A stretch of DNA of 64,000 nt, from positions 62,001 through 126,000 of the forward strand of contig CAYOIZ010000011.1 in NCBI GenBank assembly GCA_964404165.1, in the 5' to 3' direction. This DNA comes from DASYLJ01 sp964404165. Its GTDB lineage: Bacteria > Desulfobacterota > Binatia > DP-6. The translations under genes were made by a program, and so were the position numbers. The notes beneath the pieces are model-generated. The model was not told the origin of the DNA. It made no database searches and saw only the letters and a program-made list of their open reading frames with translations. This document shows, one piece after another, positions 60,259-64,000 of the stretch (its first letter is position 1; every line of letters begins with the position of its first letter).

Positions 60259-61458
60259 ATGACGCACTCTCTCCTCGCAATCGGCGTACGATCCTCTCGC
60301 GCACTGGCCATGGTGCTGTTGCTCGCAACTGCGTTGGGCGGACGTGCGGTGGCGGCTCCCATCAGCAGTCCGAACGATCCCAGCCTGGGTGCGGGTGCGG
60401 TGCACGTCGACTTCGAGGGGTCGCTCCCGGGGACGTACCCGGCCTACGCGGGCGGTCTGTCGGTGCCGACGCCGGCGGGCATCGTGAACCTCACGGCGGC
60501 GCGGCTCGAGATCACGGGCACCTACGCGGGCCAGTACAACAGCAGGGGCAGCCAGTATCTCTCGAGCGAGGGCTATCTCTTCCGGAACCTGATCATCACG
60601 TTCCCGACGCCGGTGCATGCCTTCGGCATGAACATCGGTCTCACGGACCAGCCGTGGGAGCTGTACGCGTACGATACGGCGGGAAGCATCATCGAGATGG
60701 TATCGATCCCGCCCACCTTCGGCAGCAACGCGGGTGACTTCTTCGGTATCGCATCCGTGACCCCGATCGCGTCGGCCGTGCTCGTCGTCCAGGTCCCGGT
60801 ACAGCCGGGGCCGCTCTGGGTCCTGGTGGACGAGCTCGCCTTCAGCGCTCCCCTGGCCGGTCTCGCGGTGACGAAGGAGGGGCACGGCGACGGAGCGGTC
60901 GTCAGCACACCCGCGGGGATCGATTGCGGCGCGACCTGTGCCGCATCGTTGGCCGTCGGCGAGACGGTGACGCTGACCGCCACGCCCGCCAGCGGCTCGT
61001 TCTTCGGCGGATGGGGAGGGGACTGTTCCGGTACGGAGGTGGTGACCGCGATGGCGCTCACCGGTGACGCGCACTGCTCGGCAGCGTTCCACCTCGTGAC
61101 CGAGAGCGCGGATCTCCGCGTCGAGATGTCCAAGGCCCCCACGACGGCGCGCGCTGGTCGGAGGTTGCTCTACCGCGCGGCGATCGCGAACCGTGGTCCG
61201 TCGACTGCCGTGGCGGCGAGCGTCGCGCTCGAGCTCACGGGACTGCAGGGCGCGGACATGGGGAGCGTCAAGGTGTCGAAGGACTGCTCGGTCACGGGGA
61301 CGACCATCAACTGCGCGCTCGGGGACGTGGTCCGGGGGCGGCGAAAGGTGATCACGGTCGCGGTCGTGTGCCCAGCACCGCCGGGTCGGTCGGTGTCCGA
61401 GCGATGGCGACCAGTATCGCGCCGGATCCGACCCCCGGCGACGCCACCGTCGCCGTGA
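60259..61458 (+). CDS. Secreted protein with InlB-like repeat and DUF11 domain
   Basis: 399 residues from ATG 60259. Signal peptide MVLLLATALGGRAVAAP. A PEP-like anchor domain (VHVDFEGSLPGTYPAYAGGL; GYLFRNLIITFPTPVHAFGM) precedes a divergent InlB B-repeat/bacterial repeat (GAVVSTPAGIDCGATCAASL; SGSFFGGWGGDCSG) and a DUF11 domain (ADLRVEMSKAPTTARAGRRL; LYRAAIANRGPSTAVAASVA). The last 30 codons are odd: a frame one base away continues the DUF11 domain to a stop at 61475 (APPGRSVGVRAMATSIAPDP), so a small indel near 61385 truncates the expected end. Confidence 0.75.
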   Translation: MTHSLLAIGVRSSRALAMVLLLATALGGRAVAAPISSPNDPSLGAGAVHVDFEGSLPGTYPAYAGGLSVPTPAGIVNLTAARLEITGTYAGQYNSRGSQYLSSEGYLFRNLIITFPTPVHAFGMNIGLTDQPWELYAYDTAGSIIEMVSIPPTFGSNAGDFFGIASVTPIASAVLVVQVPVQPGPLWVLVDELAFSAPLAGLAVTKEGHGDGAVVSTPAGIDCGATCAASLAVGETVTLTATPASGSFFGGWGGDCSGTEVVTAMALTGDAHCSAAFHLVTESADLRVEMSKAPTTARAGRRLLYRAAIANRGPSTAVAASVALELTGLQGADMGSVKVSKDCSVTGTTINCALGDVVRGRRKVITVAVVCPAPPGRSVSERWRPVSRRIRPPATPPSP

Positions 61459-61485
61459 CCACCACCGTCCGCTGATCCTTCGTAG

Positions 61486-61516
61486 CTGGGATGGCGGCGG
61501 ATCGCCGCCATCCCAG
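61486..61516. terminator. Bidirectional terminator hairpin
   Basis: Perfect 13-bp stem CTGGGATGGCGGC / GCCGCCATCCCAG with a 5-nt loop between convergent genes. Confidence 0.8.
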
Positions 61517-61530
61517 GCGTCCTCCGGATT

Positions 61531-62106
61531 TCACTCACGGGCCGGTCGGGGGTCCAGCAGATCCTCGAGGAAGAACGCCGCCAGGTCGTGTCGTCCGCCG
61601 AGGCCCGCCTTCTGGTAGAGCGCACGTCCCTGTTGCCGCACCGTTGCCTCGGAGACGTTGCGCATCTGGCCGATCTCCTTGTGGCTCAGTCCCTTCAGCA
61701 GCAGGAGTGCGACCTCCTTCTCGGCCGGAGAGAGGTTCCATCGCTCCAGCTGGCGATCGATCGCCTCGCCGAGGCCCGCAATCAGATCGCGGGCTTCCTG
61801 TCGCCAGCGCTCGGCGTCCTGCATCGAGAGCGCCAGGCGGTGGGTGAGGTCCTCGGCTCGCTCGGCGAGGTCGCGACTCTGGCGACGCAGGGATCGCAGG
61901 CGCATCGCCATCCATGCGAAGCCCCCGAGGCCGAGCCCGACGATGGTGCCTTCGAGGAGCACGTGGCGGATCGTCGTGCCCGTCTGGATGTCCGCCGCGA
62001 GATCGAGGCCGGCGAGTGCGGCGACACCCGCGAAGACCACGGCCAGCGCGCCCGCGAGGCGGCGCTCGCGTCCGTCATGTGTCGCACGAGCCCCATCCAA
62101 CTCCAT
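61531..62106 (-). CDS. Membrane-anchored LuxR-type regulator
   Basis: 191 residues. Two N-terminal helices (RLAGALAVVFAGVAALAGLD; HVLLEGTIVGLGLGGFAWMA) are followed by a coiled coil (LRSLRRQSRDLAERAEDLTH) and a C-terminal GerE/LuxR helix-turn-helix (LSPAEKEVALLLLKGLSHKE, IGQMRNVSEATVRQQGRALY). No receiver or acyl-homoserine-lactone domain. A membrane-located DNA-binding protein; the signal is unknown. Divergent from the DUF2231 gene at 62201, its likely target. Confidence 0.87.
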   Translation of the reverse strand: MELDGARATHDGRERRLAGALAVVFAGVAALAGLDLAADIQTGTTIRHVLLEGTIVGLGLGGFAWMAMRLRSLRRQSRDLAERAEDLTHRLALSMQDAERWRQEARDLIAGLGEAIDRQLERWNLSPAEKEVALLLLKGLSHKEIGQMRNVSEATVRQQGRALYQKAGLGGRHDLAAFFLEDLLDPRPARE

Positions 62107-62200
62107 GAGATCCCGCGGCTATCACATCCGTCGGATGGACGCGCGGCGAGCCGGAGCGCAGTGCTCGTGTCAGACATCGTCCGCCAACCAAGGAGGCTTC

Positions 62201-62716
62201 ATGGATCCGCTCCCGCTTCACCCGATGATCGTCCATCTCCCGATCGCGCTCGCCGTCGTCATGCCGATGCTGTCCATCGGTCTGCTCGCGGCGTGGTGGT
62301 CGGGCCTCATGCAACGGCGCACCTGGATGATCGCCGTCGTGCTCCAGGGGCTGCTGCTCGGGAGTGGCGTGGCCAGCCTGCGCACCGGCGAGGCGGAGGA
62401 GGATCGCGTCGAGCGCGTCGTCGCCGAGCGACTGATCGAGGCGCATGAAGAGGCCGCGGACGCCTTCGTCTGGGGCGCGGGCGCCGTGCTGCTGCTCGCG
62501 CTCGCCGCGGCTGCCGTCCGCAACGACGCGAACGCGCGTCGTCTCGCCATGGTCGCCACCTTCGGGACCCTGGTCGTCCTCTTTCTCGGATACCGGACGG
62601 GCGAGGCGGGTGGGCGACTCGTGTACACACACGGCGCTGCCGATGCCTACGTCACGCGACCGGGAGCGGGAGCCGGCGTCGAGGCGACGCCGCGGGCACC
62701 CTCACGAGACGACTGA
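62201..62716 (+). CDS. DUF2231 membrane protein
   Basis: 171 residues from ATG 62201 with AAGGAGG 7 bases upstream. Begins with the family motif LHPMIVHLPIALAVVMPMLS, then three more helices and a short Gly-rich tail. Family members are often called 'rhodopsin-like' or copper/heme-related membrane proteins; the His residues in HPMIVH might bind a cofactor. An acidic cytosolic loop (EAEEDRVERVVAERLIEAHE) lies between helices 2 and 3. Function not known. Confidence 0.85.
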   Translation: MDPLPLHPMIVHLPIALAVVMPMLSIGLLAAWWSGLMQRRTWMIAVVLQGLLLGSGVASLRTGEAEEDRVERVVAERLIEAHEEAADAFVWGAGAVLLLALAAAAVRNDANARRLAMVATFGTLVVLFLGYRTGEAGGRLVYTHGAADAYVTRPGAGAGVEATPRAPSRDD

Positions 62717-62727
62717 CTGCGCGACGC

Positions 62728-63660
62728 TCAGCGCCAGTCGTCGAGCACGAACGCGTCCGCGTGGTCGTAGCCGACGTCGGCATCGCGCGACATCGTGACG
62801 CCCTGGAAGCCGGCGCGGAACCCGCGCGCGAGGAGCAGACGATAGGCGCCGAGCCGCCCCGTGTCGACGCCGGCGAGCACCGTCCGCAGCCCGCGTGCCG
62901 ATGCGAGCCGATCGACGGCGTCGAGCAGCCGCGTCAGGTGCACCGGCGCATCGGCGCCGGAGCGCACCGCACCGAACTTGACGAAGCATTCCCCACTGGT
63001 GGCGTCACCGCCGGGACCGCAGTAGCAGACGGCGAAACCGACGAGCCGCCCGCCGGCGTGGACCAGCACGGTGTCGCCGAGCTGCTCCCGCGCGACGTGG
63101 CGGATGGTGCTCGACAGATCCAGGCCCGGGTAGATGCCGTCGGTGACGTCGCGGCACGCGTCGATGACTGCGTCGTCGGGGGTCGGTCCCACCGTGGTGA
63201 GCTCGCCCTCGCTGGGCGCGGGTTTGCGCGCCATGACCACGGTCAGGTGGCGCGGCCAGAAGCCGAAGCGCTGGTAGAGCCCGACGTGCTTCGTGCTGTC
63301 CGCAAACGTGAACAGGCCGGAGAGCGTGGTGCCCCAGCGCGCGAAGCAGTCGAGGACGGGGGCCATCAGTCGCTGGCCGACCTGCTGGTTCCACAGCTCG
63401 GGATGGACGGACAGCGGTCCGAAGAAGCCGACGCTGCCCCAGCGCACCGCGAGGTTCGAGCCGACGACGCGCCCGTCCTGCTCGGCGACGAAGGCGGCCT
63501 CGGGATCGGCGCGCCAGCGCATGCGCAGCGGATCGCCGTCGCCGGCGAACGTCATGGGATCGGGCAGACGGAGGAACGTGCCGAACGCGCGACGGAAGAC
63601 CGCGTCCGCCGCGTCGAGGTCGGCCTCGCGCAGCGGACGGATGACGATCGGTGCCCCCAC
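62728..63660 (-). CDS. Tandem GNAT acetyltransferase
   Basis: 310 residues from a GTG at 63660 that overlaps the upstream stop by 1 nt (TAGTG). The first GNAT domain has IVIRPLREADLDAADAVFRR and SVHPELWNQQVGQRLMAPVL, the acetyl-CoA loop region. The second, more diverged domain spans about 165-310 (DTVLVHAGGRLVGFAVCYCG; RLASARGLRTVLAGVDTGRL). It would acetylate an amine with acetyl-CoA. It is cotranscribed with the amidohydrolase upstream. Substrate unknown. Confidence 0.85.
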   Translation of the reverse strand: MGAPIVIRPLREADLDAADAVFRRAFGTFLRLPDPMTFAGDGDPLRMRWRADPEAAFVAEQDGRVVGSNLAVRWGSVGFFGPLSVHPELWNQQVGQRLMAPVLDCFARWGTTLSGLFTFADSTKHVGLYQRFGFWPRHLTVVMARKPAPSEGELTTVGPTPDDAVIDACRDVTDGIYPGLDLSSTIRHVAREQLGDTVLVHAGGRLVGFAVCYCGPGGDATSGECFVKFGAVRSGADAPVHLTRLLDAVDRLASARGLRTVLAGVDTGRLGAYRLLLARGFRAGFQGVTMSRDADVGYDHADAFVLDDWR

Positions 63661-64000
63661 TAGTGCGCGAGCTTGTAGAACGTCTCGGCGTTGCCGCCCA
63701 TGATGCGGGCGCGGAGCCTGTCCGAGATGTCGGTGCGGGCCCGCATGGGCTTGGTCGAGTTCGGGAAGTCGCTGTCCCAGTGCGGGTAGTCGCTGGCGTA
63801 CATGATGAAGTGCTCGCCGAGCGTCGCCGCGGCGAGCGGCACCGACACCTCCTCGGGCTCGCAGCTGACGTAGAGCTGGCCGCGGGCGATGTAGTCCTTC
63901 GGCTCGTGCTTGCACTCCGGCGTCAGGCGGCCGCGCTTCTCGAGGTGCTCCTCCATGCGCTCCATGAAGTACGGCACCCAGCCGACGCCGCTCTCGAGCA
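63660..64000 (-). CDS. Amidohydrolase-2 family metal hydrolase, C-terminal part
   Basis: The gene is cut by the window end; only the last 113 codons are seen, starting at LESGVGWVPYFMERMEEHLE. This is the typical C-terminus of COG2159 amidohydrolases (YASDYPHWDSDFPNS; RIMGGNAETFYKL), with the catalytic Asp in SDYPH. These enzymes are decarboxylases or hydrolases of lactones and cyclic acids, common in aromatic and lipid breakdown. Its stop overlaps the GNAT start. Confidence 0.88.
   Translation of the reverse strand, partial: LESGVGWVPYFMERMEEHLEKRGRLTPECKHEPKDYIARGQLYVSCEPEEVSVPLAAATLGEHFIMYASDYPHWDSDFPNSTKPMRARTDISDRLRARIMGGNAETFYKLAH

Overview
This 64 kb window comes from a high-GC Gram-negative bacterium with an outer membrane, since it carries a TolC/RND efflux operon and many exported proteins. 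My best guess at lineage is Candidatus Binatota (Binatia) or a related deltaproteobacterial group. The reasons are the mix of cysteine-rich CGDG-type repeats with threonine-rich linkers, F420/LLM-type oxidoreductases, CaiB CoA-transferases, a P450 and a PHM-like copper monooxygenase. That assignment is inference. No rRNA, tRNA or CRISPR array was seen.

The window has two parts. The left part (1 to about 22.7 kb) reads as an acquired metal-resistance island. It holds an ECF sigma/anti-sigma pair, a TRASH-like metal-binding secreted protein, an M48 protease, a CDF transporter, and an operon of a small secreted protein, TolC, adaptor, HME-RND pump and P1B-type ATPase. A VKOR-thioredoxin fusion, a paralogue of the small secreted protein, an IS110 remnant fused to a copied piece of the tolC gene, two large orphan exported/membrane proteins and a tyrosine integrase follow. 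The integrase lies at the right edge, where base composition rises visibly.

The right part (about 22.9 to 64 kb) looks like the resident chromosome. It is a lipid or xenobiotic metabolism neighbourhood: acyl-CoA synthetase with TetR, Zn-alcohol dehydrogenase, P450, double CaiB CoA-transferase, class II aldolase-like protein, PHM-like monooxygenase, LLM flavin oxidoreductases, SDRs, TesB-like thioesterase, HSL-type esterase and amidohydrolase. These alternate with cysteine- or threonine-rich secreted proteins. A tight minus-strand cluster (48.3 to 43.7 kb, mostly overlapping or near-abutting genes) combines SDR, APH-SCP2 fusion, lipocalin-like protein, SnoaL-like protein and LLM oxidoreductase, and probably acts on one lipid-like substrate. 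Stress and signalling genes (two Hsp20, an adenylyl cyclase with a 34-residue coupled membrane peptide, ankyrin protein, WD40-like lipoprotein, LuxR) fill the rest.

The most useful regulatory observation is one inverted-repeat operator, CAAACG-N2-CGTTTG, at three promoters: the acyl-CoA synthetase/tetR operon, the P450/CoA-transferase divergent region and an LLM oxidoreductase 20 kb away. This suggests a TetR regulon. A second TetR gene (42568) has its own promoter with two copies of a different operator, ATACCG-N-CGGTAT.
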